Source: a gamma proteobacterium symbiont of Stewartia floridana (GTDB taxonomy: Bacteria > Pseudomonadota > Gammaproteobacteria > Chromatiales > Chromatiaceae). From it: a stretch of DNA of 37,585 nucleotides. The position numbers were made by a program, and so were the translations under genes. Where the stretch lies: assembly GCA_003676145.1 (NCBI GenBank), contig NAUB01000008.1, positions 1-37,585 of the forward strand, written 5' to 3'. Shown here piece after piece: positions 23,443 to 32,650 of the stretch (position 1 is its first letter; the number at the start of each line of letters is the position of its first letter). The notes beneath the pieces were generated by a model that had not been told where the DNA came from, searched no databases, and was given only the letters and a program-made list of their open reading frames with translations.

Positions 23443-24777
23443 ATGTCTTGGATGTCTAGGATCGTTTGGTCGGAGGGGATGTTCCTCAGACCTCACCACT
23501 TTCAACAGCAGGAGCGGTTTTTAGAGCACCGCATCGAAACCCGATGTGCTGATCTTACCCCCTTCAGCTGGGGCTTTACCCATTTGAAAATCGATCGCCA
23601 GGCCCTGGCGCTCGGTCGTCTGGCGATAGAATCCTGTCGCGGTGTCCTGCCGGATGGCACCACCTTCGATATCCCGGCACACGACAATCCCCCGCCTCCT
23701 CTGGAGATCCCGGCCGAGCACAAAGGCGCGATCATCTACCTGGCACTGCCCCTCTCAAGGCCGGGCACAGCCCAGGTGAGGTTCTCTGATCAGGAAGCGG
23801 GTCTGGAGCGCTATCTGGTGGATGAGATCGACATCAAGGATGGTATTGCCGGTTCTTCCAACAGCTCCACCCTGCAGGTTGCCAAACCAACCATGCGACT
23901 GTTGATCGGAGATGCGGAGCTGGAGGAGTTTGCCCACCTTGCCGTGACCAAGATCATCGAGCGTCGATCTGACGATATGCTGGTTTTGGATGAGGATTTC
24001 ATTCCTCCCTGTCTCGATTGCCAGGTATCCCCCAGACTTGCCGGTTACCTGAAGGAGATCGAAGGCCTGCTGCATCACCGAGCCGATGCCATTGCATCCA
24101 GACTGGTGGATGGCGGTAAAGGGATTGCGGAAGTGGCGGACTTTCTGATGCTGCAGGTGGTCAACCGATATGAACCGCTGTATACCCACTTTTGCAATCG
24201 GGTGCCGCTGCATCCAGTGAGCTTTTATGAAGCTGCTCTGGAATTGGCCGGTGAATTGGCAACTTTCACCAGCAGCAACAAGCGACCACCCACCTTTCCG
24301 CTCTATCAGCATCAGTTATTGCATGAGACCTTTCTGCCGGTGATCCGGGAGCTGCGTCGATCCCTGAGCATGGTGCTGGAACAGAAAGCGGTATCCATAC
24401 CTCTGGAAGAACGCAAATACGGCATCCGCGTTGCAACCGTCTCGGACCGCGCCCTGCTGAGCGATGCGGTATTCGTACTGGCAGTCAATGCCAGCATGAC
24501 GGCGGATCTGCTGCAACGACGCTTTCCCTCACAAACCAAGATTGGCCCGGTGGAAAAAATCCGCGATCTGGTCAATCTGCAACTGCCCGGTATCGGGCTG
24601 CGAATTCTCTCCGTAGCCCCACGACAAATTCCCTACAATGCGGGTTTCAGTTATTTCGAGCTGGACAAGAATAACGACTATTGGAACCTGCTTGAAACCT
24701 CAGGTGGATGTGCCATACATATAGGAGGTGAATTTCCGGGCCTCGAACTTGAACTTTGGGCGATAAAAGGTAATTGA
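23443..24777 (+). CDS. tssK: T6SS baseplate-membrane connector TssK
   Basis: The protein has 444 residues. The N-terminal signature RIVWSEGMFLRPHHFQQQER is unmistakable for TssK. TssK forms trimers that connect the TssF/TssG wedge to TssL and TssM. Other conserved portions are NRYEPLYTHFCNRVPLHPVS, FYEAALELAGELATFT, and near the end the segment LPGIGLRILSVAPRQIPYNA, followed by YFELDKNNDYW. It is located in the cytoplasm at the membrane. Its stop codon lies 2 nt before the tssL ATG at 24780. Confidence 0.98.
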   Translation: MSWMSRIVWSEGMFLRPHHFQQQERFLEHRIETRCADLTPFSWGFTHLKIDRQALALGRLAIESCRGVLPDGTTFDIPAHDNPPPPLEIPAEHKGAIIYLALPLSRPGTAQVRFSDQEAGLERYLVDEIDIKDGIAGSSNSSTLQVAKPTMRLLIGDAELEEFAHLAVTKIIERRSDDMLVLDEDFIPPCLDCQVSPRLAGYLKEIEGLLHHRADAIASRLVDGGKGIAEVADFLMLQVVNRYEPLYTHFCNRVPLHPVSFYEAALELAGELATFTSSNKRPPTFPLYQHQLLHETFLPVIRELRRSLSMVLEQKAVSIPLEERKYGIRVATVSDRALLSDAVFVLAVNASMTADLLQRRFPSQTKIGPVEKIRDLVNLQLPGIGLRILSVAPRQIPYNAGFSYFELDKNNDYWNLLETSGGCAIHIGGEFPGLELELWAIKGN

Positions 24778-24779
24778 CC

Positions 24780-26102
24780 ATGGATCACGATGACCCATTT
24801 GGCATGAAGCCCAACGAAACCGGCGATCGCACTGTCATCCGGCCAAGACCGGGTGGTAAGGGCCCTGCCACTCCCTCACCTCAGGCTGCACCGACCAGTC
24901 AGCCGCCCCCACAGCGTCCTCTGGGCCCAACCCCGAGTCTGCCGATGCGTCATGGGGCGAATAAGCTTGAAGTTGCTGCCTCCTCCCTGTTGTCGATGAT
25001 GGGTCGACTGCGAGACACCCCTTCTCACTCGGATCCGGTGTCCCTGAAAAATTCCATCATCGATAAGATCAGGGCGTTCGAAAACAGAGCCCAGGAGCAG
25101 GGTGTGGAACAGGAGACCACCTTCTGGGCCCGCTATGTTCTCTGTACGGTAACCGACGAATTGGTTCTCACCACTCCATGGGGCAATCAGAGCATCTGGC
25201 GCGATCAAAGCCTGTTGGTCACCCTGCACAAGGAGGCCTGGGGTGGGGAAAAATTCTTTCAGCTGTTGCAAAAGCTTCTGCAGAATCCCGCCAAGAATCT
25301 TGAACTGCTGGAGTTGATGTATGTCTGTCTCTCTTTCGGTTTTGAAGGTCGCTATCGCCCGCTTCCGGATGGCTATGCACAGCTGCAGACCCTGAAAGAC
25401 AATCTATACCGCACCCTGCGCAACCACCGGGATGAGTATGAAAGGGATCTCTCTGGGCACTGGCAGGGAGAACCACTGAAACAGAATGCCCTGGTTCAAT
25501 ATGTTCCACTATGGGTGGTGATGGCGATATCCGGTGTGGTACTGATGTTGATGTTCTCCGGGTTCAGCCTCAGCCTGAATGTCAAATCCGATCCGGTACA
25601 CGCCGAACTGCACAACATTGCCCGAAATGTACAAACGGTGGTTGAACGTGCCCCGCCGCCGCCTCCCAAACCGGAACTCTCGCTCAGGGTTCTGCTCGCC
25701 AATGAGATCACTCAAGGTTTGGTCAGCGTTGCGGAGAATCACCTGGAGGGTACGGTCAGAATTGCCGGGGATGGTCTGTTCGCTTCAGGCAAAGTGGCGG
25801 TCAACAGTCAATTCCTGCCACTACTGAATCGTATCGCTGCGGCAATGGACAGACTCGAGGGACAGATTGTGGTGGTTGGTCATACTGACAACATTCCCAT
25901 ACGCAGTCTTCGTTACCCTTCCAACTGGCACCTCTCGAGGGCGCGTGCTGAATCCGTGGCCAAACTGTTGGCGCTGGATTTAGGCCAACCTGCAAGAATT
26001 CAGAGTGAAGGGCGCGGCTCGGCAGAGCCCCTGGCATCCAATGACACAAAAGAGGGACGTGCACGTAACAGACGTGTGGAGATCACTCTTGTAAAACAAT
26101 AG
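24780..26102 (+). CDS. tssL: T6SS inner-membrane protein TssL with C-terminal OmpA/MotB domain
   Basis: The protein has 440 residues from the ATG at 24780 (AAAGG 9 nt upstream). An in-frame TTG two codons earlier overlaps tssK and is less likely. A Pro-rich N-terminus is followed by the DotU-type cytoplasmic domain (FWARYVLCTVTDELVLTTPW, WGGEKFFQLLQKLLQNPAKN, LELLELMYVCLSFGFEGRYR). One membrane segment (about 242-262) comes next, then a periplasmic OmpA-like domain (about 330-440) with VVVGHTDNIPIRS, NWHLSRARAESV and GRARNRRVEITL. The OmpA part should bind peptidoglycan, so this is a fused TssL-TagL as in the P. aeruginosa H1 system. It sits with TssM and TssK at the centre of the membrane complex. 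Confidence 0.97.
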   Translation: MDHDDPFGMKPNETGDRTVIRPRPGGKGPATPSPQAAPTSQPPPQRPLGPTPSLPMRHGANKLEVAASSLLSMMGRLRDTPSHSDPVSLKNSIIDKIRAFENRAQEQGVEQETTFWARYVLCTVTDELVLTTPWGNQSIWRDQSLLVTLHKEAWGGEKFFQLLQKLLQNPAKNLELLELMYVCLSFGFEGRYRPLPDGYAQLQTLKDNLYRTLRNHRDEYERDLSGHWQGEPLKQNALVQYVPLWVVMAISGVVLMLMFSGFSLSLNVKSDPVHAELHNIARNVQTVVERAPPPPPKPELSLRVLLANEITQGLVSVAENHLEGTVRIAGDGLFASGKVAVNSQFLPLLNRIAAAMDRLEGQIVVVGHTDNIPIRSLRYPSNWHLSRARAESVAKLLALDLGQPARIQSEGRGSAEPLASNDTKEGRARNRRVEITLVKQ

Positions 26103-26116
26103 GTATTGCGTACACC

Positions 26117-29100
26117 ATGCAGGCAATATTGAGAATCATAAAGAACCGCTGGTTTGTCGCCATCCTGGGACTGATCGCCATCTCGCTGATCATCTGGTTG
26201 ATCGGTCCCCTGTTCGGCTTTGCCGGCAGCGAACCCCTCGCCTCGCCCATGGCCAGACTGATTGCCATCGGCGTGATCATTCTGCTCTGGGCAGCCAATC
26301 AGGCGAGACGGCTGTTTGCAGCACGCAAGAAAAACCAGCAGATGCTGGAGTCCGTGGTCGGACAGAAAGAGCAGACCTCCGTATCGACCCAGGAGTCGGC
26401 GGAAGAGGTGCAGATTCTCGGGCAACGGCTGGATGATGCCATCCGCATACTCAAAGAGTCGAAACTGGGGGGTAAACAGGATAGCCAATATCTCTACCAG
26501 CTCCCCTGGTATATGTTCATCGGTCCTCCAGGAAGCGGTAAAACCACCGCCCTGCTCAACTCGGGACTGCACTTTCCACTGGCGGACAAACTGGGCAACG
26601 ATGCGGTACAGGGTATCGGTGGAACCCGCAATTGTGACTGGTGGTTCACCGATGATGCGGTGCTATTGGATACCGCAGGTCGCTATACCACCCAGGACAG
26701 TTACGAAGAGGTGGACCGGGCCGCCTGGATGGGCTTTCTCGATCTGCTGAAAAAACATCGCAAACGCCGGCCGATCAATGGCGCTCTGGTGGCAATCAGC
26801 GTAGAGGACATTCTGCAGCTGACCGACATTGAGAGAATCAATCACGCGAAGGCGATACGCCTGCGGGTCAAGGAGCTGATCGATCACTTCGGTATCCGCT
26901 TCCCGATCTACGTTCTGTTCACCAAGTGCGACCTGCTGGCGGGCTTCAATGAATTTTTCGAAAATCTGAGTCGGGATGAGCGTAACCAGGTCTGGGGAAT
27001 GACCTTTCCGCTCAATGAAAAAGACAGCCATGATGATGTGATCAAGCACTTCAAGGGTGAGTTCAAAGCCCTGGAACAGCGCATCGACGCCCGCCTGATG
27101 GACCGGCTCGAACAGGAACGGGACGTCAAACGTCGGGTCTTGATCTACTCCTTTCCGCAACAGTTCAGTGCACTGCGTGAAGCGGCGGAGACCTTCCTCC
27201 AGGAGGCCTTCAGCGAGAACCGTTTTCAGGAGACCCCGATGGTCAGGGGTATCTACTTCACCAGCGGTACTCAGGAGGGCACGCCGATCGATCGTCTGCT
27301 TGGATCGATGGCCCAGGAGTTTGGCCTAAACCGTCAGATTGCCCCAGCCTTTTCCGGTACCGGTCGCAGTTTTTTCATCAACCGACTGTTCAAGGACCTG
27401 ATATTTGCCGAATCCCATCTGGCCGGTATCAACACCCGGGTCGAGAAACAGCGGGCCTGGCTGCAACGGATTGCCTATGTGGGGGCCATCTCCCTGGCTC
27501 TGCTGGCCGGCATCGCCTGGTTCACCAGCTACAGCCGTAATCAAAGCTATATCGATCAGGTTGCCATTCAGGCCAATGCCGCAGACGAGAAAGTCAACGC
27601 AGTTGCCGCTGACGATCTGACATTGACCAACGTGGTACCCGCCCTGGAACTGGTGCGACGGATCCCCGGCGGCTATGAGGATCAGGAGAAAGAGATCCCC
27701 TGGTTGATGGGACTCGGCCTCTACCAGGGGGATAAACTGGGCAGCGAGGCGATCAGTGCCTACCACAACAGCCTTAAGAACCTGTTCCTGCCACGCATTA
27801 TTCTCAGCCTGGAAGATCAGTTGAAACAGCAGGGTAACAACCCTGACTATCTGTATGAGGCGCTCAAGGTCTATCTGATGTTCGATGACAAGGAGCATTA
27901 CGATGCCGAGACCGTGAAGACCTGGATGCTGTTGCAGTGGCAACTCAGCCTGCCGGGTGGTGAAAACGCCCAGGCACGCCAGGCCCTGGCGGGCCATCTG
28001 GACGCCCTGCTCAGCCAGATGCCGATGCCGCCAACCATTCCATTGGATGAAACGCTGATCAGCCGGGTACGTAACGACCTGCTCAGAGTACCGCTGGCAG
28101 ACCGGGTCTATGACCGGATGAAACGCACCACCGCCGGTGGCTCGATCGCCGCCTTGCGACTGACCCAGGAGATTGGGCCGGATGCGGAACTGGTCTTCAG
28201 TCGACGCTCAGGTGAACCACTGGATAAGGAGATCCCCAGCCTGTTTACCTATCAGGGATATCATAAACTGTTCCTCAAGGATCACCTGTCGATCGCCAAT
28301 AAATTGCTCGAGGAGAAGTGGATTCTCGGCCCCGATCTGGAAAAGATCGTCGGCAAGACCGACCTGGCCAGGCTCAGCAGCCGGGTCAAGGATCTCTACT
28401 ACGCCGAGTACATCCGTATTTGGGAACAGCTACTGGCCGACATACGGGTAAAACCTTTCAACAATATGCGTCAGGCTGTCGAGGTGTTGAATGTCCTTTC
28501 CGGGCCAACCTCGCCGCTACGCCGCTATCTGAAGCTGGTGCAGGAACAGACCACCCTCTCCCGCCTGCCGGGCGGTGCGCAGAAGGCAGCTGAGCTGGCG
28601 GCCGAGCACGGATCAGGCATTACCAGACAGCTGGCTTCAATCCTTCAGGTATCACCGGATGAGAGCCAGCAGGAGCCTGAAAAGCAGCTGCTGAGTACAC
28701 CGGTGGATCAACATTTTGCTGACATGAACCGAATGATCAGTGCCCAGGAGGGTGAGCAGGCTCCACTGGAGAGAACCCTGGAGATGCTCAACGAGCTGTA
28801 TGCCCACATGAACTCCATTGCCTCCGCCGGTAATCAGTCGAGTCAGGCATTCAACGCCGCACGGGATCCGGCATCCGGTGGTGTGATCAGCCGCCTGAAA
28901 CTGGAGGCACAGCGTCAACCCGGCCCATTGGCCGACATGATCAATACCCTGGCGGACGGCAGTTCCAATCTGACCGTCTCCGGAGTCAGAAGTCATCTCA
29001 ACTCCGTCTGGAACACCCAGCTTCTGCCTTTCTGTCAGCGCAGTCTGGCGGGACGCTATCCATTGGAGCGCAACAGCGTCCGTGAAGTGACAATCAGTGA

Positions 29101-29695
29101 TTTTGGACGCTTCTTCGGTCCAGGCGGGATGATGGAGAACTTTTTCAATACCTACCTGATCGACTTCGTCGATACCTCACGCAGAGTTTGGCGTTGGAAT
29201 GCGGCCGGCAACAAAACCCTGGGCATACCCACCAGTACCCTGCGACAGTTCCAGCGAGCAGCGGTGATCCGGGACGCCTTCTTCAGCGGCAGTAGCCCAG
29301 AGCCGAAAATCAATTTCGAAATCAAACCGCTGAGCATGGACACCACGATTACTCAGATCACCCTGTTACTCAATCAGCAGCGGGTCAGATACAACCATGG
29401 GCCGACCCGCTGGAACCGACTCACCTGGCCGGATGATTCCGGCATCAGCGACGCCAAGATCCTGCTTGCACCACCGGCAGGCAACAAACCGTCCGGTCTG
29501 ACTGAGGATGGACCCTGGGGCTGGTTCCGCATGATCGATCAGGCTGCAAGTGAAGCCACCAACACCCCTGAAACCATCAATGTGACCTTTGATGTGGGTG
29601 GTCGTAAATCCCGTTTTGCACTGCGCGCAAGCGGTGCACTCAATCCATTCCAGTTAAAAGAATTGGCAGACTTCCGGTGTCCGAACAGACTTTGA
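26117..29695 (+). CDS. tssM: T6SS inner-membrane core protein TssM (IcmF family)
   Basis: The protein has 1192 residues, full length for the family. Two membrane segments lie near residues 14-32 and 50-66 and a third near 451-470. The cytoplasmic domain between them carries a Walker A motif (GPPGSGKTT, about 136-144), then GIGGTRNCDWWFTDDAVLLD with TAGRYTTQD, so nucleotide binding looks intact. The large C-terminal periplasmic part binds TssJ; it includes FGRFFGPGGMMENFFNTYL. TssM spans the envelope and with TssL and TssJ forms the channel. It is 14 nt after tssL, and its end overlaps tagF by 19 bp. Confidence 0.98.
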   Translation: MQAILRIIKNRWFVAILGLIAISLIIWLIGPLFGFAGSEPLASPMARLIAIGVIILLWAANQARRLFAARKKNQQMLESVVGQKEQTSVSTQESAEEVQILGQRLDDAIRILKESKLGGKQDSQYLYQLPWYMFIGPPGSGKTTALLNSGLHFPLADKLGNDAVQGIGGTRNCDWWFTDDAVLLDTAGRYTTQDSYEEVDRAAWMGFLDLLKKHRKRRPINGALVAISVEDILQLTDIERINHAKAIRLRVKELIDHFGIRFPIYVLFTKCDLLAGFNEFFENLSRDERNQVWGMTFPLNEKDSHDDVIKHFKGEFKALEQRIDARLMDRLEQERDVKRRVLIYSFPQQFSALREAAETFLQEAFSENRFQETPMVRGIYFTSGTQEGTPIDRLLGSMAQEFGLNRQIAPAFSGTGRSFFINRLFKDLIFAESHLAGINTRVEKQRAWLQRIAYVGAISLALLAGIAWFTSYSRNQSYIDQVAIQANAADEKVNAVAADDLTLTNVVPALELVRRIPGGYEDQEKEIPWLMGLGLYQGDKLGSEAISAYHNSLKNLFLPRIILSLEDQLKQQGNNPDYLYEALKVYLMFDDKEHYDAETVKTWMLLQWQLSLPGGENAQARQALAGHLDALLSQMPMPPTIPLDETLISRVRNDLLRVPLADRVYDRMKRTTAGGSIAALRLTQEIGPDAELVFSRRSGEPLDKEIPSLFTYQGYHKLFLKDHLSIANKLLEEKWILGPDLEKIVGKTDLARLSSRVKDLYYAEYIRIWEQLLADIRVKPFNNMRQAVEVLNVLSGPTSPLRRYLKLVQEQTTLSRLPGGAQKAAELAAEHGSGITRQLASILQVSPDESQQEPEKQLLSTPVDQHFADMNRMISAQEGEQAPLERTLEMLNELYAHMNSIASAGNQSSQAFNAARDPASGGVISRLKLEAQRQPGPLADMINTLADGSSNLTVSGVRSHLNSVWNTQLLPFCQRSLAGRYPLERNSVREVTISDFGRFFGPGGMMENFFNTYLIDFVDTSRRVWRWNAAGNKTLGIPTSTLRQFQRAAVIRDAFFSGSSPEPKINFEIKPLSMDTTITQITLLLNQQRVRYNHGPTRWNRLTWPDDSGISDAKILLAPPAGNKPSGLTEDGPWGWFRMIDQAASEATNTPETINVTFDVGGRKSRFALRASGALNPFQLKELADFRCPNRL

Positions 29696-30471
29696 ACTCA
29701 TTGCAGAACGAGGACTTTCCAGGCCTCTACGGTAAAATTCCATCACTCGGGGATTTTGTCACCCGGCGGCTTCCACGTGGCTTCATCGCCCCTTGGGAGA
29801 CCTGGATGCAGGAGGCAATCGCCAACAGCCGCGAGCAGTTGGGGGACTTCTGGCTGGATAACTATTTGACCAGTCCGATGTGGCGCTTTGCCCTCTCTCC
29901 CGGCATCTGCGGTGAACAGGGGTGGGCAGGTATCCTGATGCCCAGCGTCGACCGGGTTGGTCGCTACTACCCGTTTACCCTGGCAGCAAAGCTCGATCCT
30001 AAGTTCAATCTTTTTCTATTCATGGAAGAGTCGGAGAGTTGGTTTGCCCGTTTGGAAGAGCTTGCCCTATCCTGCCTGGAGGATGATTTCCAGATGGACG
30101 CATTGGAGCAACAGTTGCGACAGCTCGGCGCGCCAACGGCGGAGCGTGAAGAGCTGTCTCATCCGGATGCACCCGTTACACCGCTGAACAATGCCTGGCA
30201 TGCTCAGTTGCAGGAACAGTCCGCATTGCGTGGTCTCTATCCCCTGTTCATGCCTCACCTGATGAAAAAACTGTTGTTTGCCTACAGCATTTGGTGGACG
30301 CAGGGTTCAGAGCGAATCTCCCCCTCCCTGTTGATCTGTCAGGGACTGCCACAGATAAGAGGTGCCAGTGCCTTGATCGATGGCGCCTGGACAGAGCATG
30401 GCTGGGAAGAGATAGAGACCGGTGCCTACAGCATGGGATTCGCCACTTCAGAAACACCAGAATCCTTATGA
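29677..30471 (+). CDS. tagF: T6SS post-translational repressor TagF (ImpM family)
   Basis: The protein has 264 residues with a GTG start inside the end of tssM. The family signature is at the N-terminus: GLYGKIPSLGDFVTRRLPRG, FIAPWETWMQEAI, then WLDNYLTSPMWRFALSPGIC and AGILMPSVDRVGRYYPFTLA. In Pseudomonas, TagF holds the system off post-translationally by binding Fha1, and in some bacteria it is fused to PppA. Here tagF and pppA are separate genes with a 4-bp overlap (ATGA), which supports joint action. It is cytoplasmic and no enzyme motif is seen. Confidence 0.95.
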   Translation: MSEQTLNSLQNEDFPGLYGKIPSLGDFVTRRLPRGFIAPWETWMQEAIANSREQLGDFWLDNYLTSPMWRFALSPGICGEQGWAGILMPSVDRVGRYYPFTLAAKLDPKFNLFLFMEESESWFARLEELALSCLEDDFQMDALEQQLRQLGAPTAEREELSHPDAPVTPLNNAWHAQLQEQSALRGLYPLFMPHLMKKLLFAYSIWWTQGSERISPSLLICQGLPQIRGASALIDGAWTEHGWEEIETGAYSMGFATSETPESL

Positions 30472-31223
30472 CCCAGAATCGATTCTATTGGGTCTCTGCC
30501 CACTTGACTGACAAGGGTAAAGTGCGCAGCATCAATGAAGATGCCTGCCTCGATCGGGCTGACCTGGGAATCTGGGTGGTTGCCGATGGAATGGGTGGAC
30601 ATGCTGCCGGGGATCTGGCCTCAGGCATGATTGTGGGTGAATTGAAATCGGTCAATCCCGGTAACTCGATTGGTGAGCTTGCCGGAAACGTTGAACAAAA
30701 ACTGCATCAGGTCAATCAACACCTGCTGTTGGAATCCCATCAACGTGGTGGTGAGATCATCGGCTCAACCGTAGTTACCCTGCTGGCCTATGATGGATAT
30801 TGCATCTATCAATGGGCTGGAGACAGCCGTATCTATCTCTATCGTCGCGGAAATCTGAAGCAACTCAGCCGCGATCACAGCCAGATTGAGGAGATGATCG
30901 AACAGGGTCTGGTCACCTCCGATCAAGCCGAGCAGTCATCCATCGCCAACTACATCACCCGGGCAGTCGGTGCTGCGGAGCTTCTTGAGTTGGATGCGGA
31001 GATGGTGGAGCCTTGCGACGGTGACCTCTTCTTACTCTGCAGTGATGGCCTGAACAAGGAGGTCAAGGATACAGAAATCGCTGAAATCCTAGGACGTTAC
31101 AGCTTTCAGGATGCAATACAACAACTCATTGGCCTGGCCATGGAGAGAGGCGCCAGAGATAATGTCACACTGGTCATGGTGCAAGCGAAAGCCGTACAAA
31201 ACCAACAGCCCGATGAAATCTAA
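30468..31223 (+). CDS. pppA: PP2C-type protein phosphatase PppA
   Basis: The protein has 251 residues from the ATG at 30468, which overlaps the tagF stop. A longer upstream frame extension is not used because it lies wholly inside tagF. PPM/PP2C motifs are present in order: KGKVRSINEDACL, VVADGMGGHAAGDLAS, then a GSTVVTLL segment, AGDSRIYLYRRG, LFLLCSDGLNKEV and ARDNVTLVMV. The metal-binding aspartates are all in place, so it should be an active Mn/Mg-dependent Ser/Thr phosphatase. In H1-type systems PppA removes the phosphate that PpkA puts on Fha1 and resets the apparatus. No PpkA-like kinase is present in the window. Confidence 0.96.
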   Translation: MTQNRFYWVSAHLTDKGKVRSINEDACLDRADLGIWVVADGMGGHAAGDLASGMIVGELKSVNPGNSIGELAGNVEQKLHQVNQHLLLESHQRGGEIIGSTVVTLLAYDGYCIYQWAGDSRIYLYRRGNLKQLSRDHSQIEEMIEQGLVTSDQAEQSSIANYITRAVGAAELLELDAEMVEPCDGDLFLLCSDGLNKEVKDTEIAEILGRYSFQDAIQQLIGLAMERGARDNVTLVMVQAKAVQNQQPDEI

Positions 31224-31288
31224 TCTGCTATATTGATCGACATGACAATTCAGCTAATTGCTACACGCAGCCAAAAGGAATCTAAGAA

Positions 31289-32650
31289 GTGAATGAGGTA
31301 ACCAGATTTCGGGATTTCTGCAAATTCCTATTCATTGTCATTTCTGTGCTGGCTCTGAGTGCCTGTCAATTGACCGGGCCCAAAAAAGAGGCTCAACCGG
31401 TAGCCATGGAGCCGGAACCGTTAGAAGAGGCTATTCCTCCACCAACCGATTCACTGACCCCCAATCAGCGGGTACGAAAAGCGCTACAGGATCTGCAGCA
31501 GGGTGACTATGAGAATGCCCGTAACCAGTTGAACTGGGCCTTGATGGATGACCCCGATCACAAGCGCGCCAACCACCTGCTGGAACAGATGGATGCTGAC
31601 CCGATCGAGTATCTCGGACTTAAAAATTTCTATTACGATGTGCAGCCGGGTGATTCACTATCCCTGATTGCCAAGAATTTTCTCAATGACCCCTATAAAT
31701 TCGTCATTCTCGCCAGATACAACGACCTGGACAATCCCAGCAAACTGGCTCCGGGTCAGCGTATTCGTGTGCCGGGGGTAATGCGGGAAAAGCCTAAAAT
31801 CAAGGCAAAACCCAAAGCCAAGCCGAAGCCTGATGTGGTTTTGACTGAAGAACCGGTAAAGAGTGAAGCCGAACCCGAGATGTCTACTGATCCGGTTGAC
31901 CTGTCTACTCAGGTAGATGAGCCAGCGCCGGCAGCAATGACTGAACCGGTTACAGAAGTCGACCCACCTTCAGAGACAGCGCTGGCAGAGGAGCCAGTAA
32001 CTGAACTCGATCAGCCGGAAGAGACAGCTGACACACTTGTTGAGAGCATCCCAAGCAGTGACGACACACTGAGCTCTGCCCGCCAGTTGCATGCGGAAAA
32101 AGACCTGCCAGCAGCCATCTATCTGCTGGAGAGTGAAAACAACAGTAACCCGGAAGCATCAGAGGTACGTACCCAGTTGGCAAGTTACTACACCGAGTAT
32201 GCAAATCAATTGATCAGAGAGGATGATCTGGAAAGTGCCCGACAGACGTTGGAAAAGCTGATCATCCTCGATGCCTCCGACAACAACGCAATCAATCAAC
32301 TCATCTATGTGGAAGACAAGCTTGAAGCCCGCAAGCTGCTGCAAAAAGGAGAGAATGAAGAGCGTGGTGGACAGTATCAAACCGCCTATCGCACTTATGG
32401 CCAGGTTTTGACCTATGATCCTGACAATCAATCCGCAAAAGAGTCTCAAATCAGAGTAAGAAACCAACTGACTGACAGTTACCATCGTCAAGCCATGCAG
32501 CTGTTTCGCCGGCAGGAACTGGATGAAGCCATTGGCTTCTGGAATAAGATCCTTGAACTTGACCCAAATCACTCCCTCGCCCCAGGTTACAAAGCACGCG
32601 CTTTGGAGATGAAGCAACAGCTTCAAAGGATAGACTCGAAGCCCAATTGA
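31289..32650 (+). CDS. Lipoprotein with LysM domain and C-terminal TPR-like repeats
   Basis: The protein has 453 residues with a GTG start and AAAAGGAA 8 nt upstream. Its signal sequence ends in the lipobox LSAC (cysteine 26). Residues 57-105 form a small TPR-like helical unit (DLQQGDYENARNQLNWALMD). Residues 115-162 are a LysM domain (YDVQPGDSLSLIAKNFLNDP, then LAPGQRIRVP) expected to bind peptidoglycan glycan strands. A Lys/Pro-rich stretch and a long acidic Pro/Glu linker (about 165-260) follow. Residues 265-445 are TPR-like repeats (ARQLHAEKDLPAAIYLLESE, LDEAIGFWNKILELDPNH). It comes 65 bp after pppA with no terminator seen, so it probably belongs to the T6SS run. It may anchor or position the apparatus in the cell wall; that role is inferred. 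Confidence 0.85.
   Translation: MNEVTRFRDFCKFLFIVISVLALSACQLTGPKKEAQPVAMEPEPLEEAIPPPTDSLTPNQRVRKALQDLQQGDYENARNQLNWALMDDPDHKRANHLLEQMDADPIEYLGLKNFYYDVQPGDSLSLIAKNFLNDPYKFVILARYNDLDNPSKLAPGQRIRVPGVMREKPKIKAKPKAKPKPDVVLTEEPVKSEAEPEMSTDPVDLSTQVDEPAPAAMTEPVTEVDPPSETALAEEPVTELDQPEETADTLVESIPSSDDTLSSARQLHAEKDLPAAIYLLESENNSNPEASEVRTQLASYYTEYANQLIREDDLESARQTLEKLIILDASDNNAINQLIYVEDKLEARKLLQKGENEERGGQYQTAYRTYGQVLTYDPDNQSAKESQIRVRNQLTDSYHRQAMQLFRRQELDEAIGFWNKILELDPNHSLAPGYKARALEMKQQLQRIDSKPN

Noticed and set aside
30291-30467. N-terminal extension of the PppA reading frame
   Set aside because: It lies entirely inside tagF in another frame; the ATG at 30468 overlaps the tagF stop and directly precedes the first PP2C motif.
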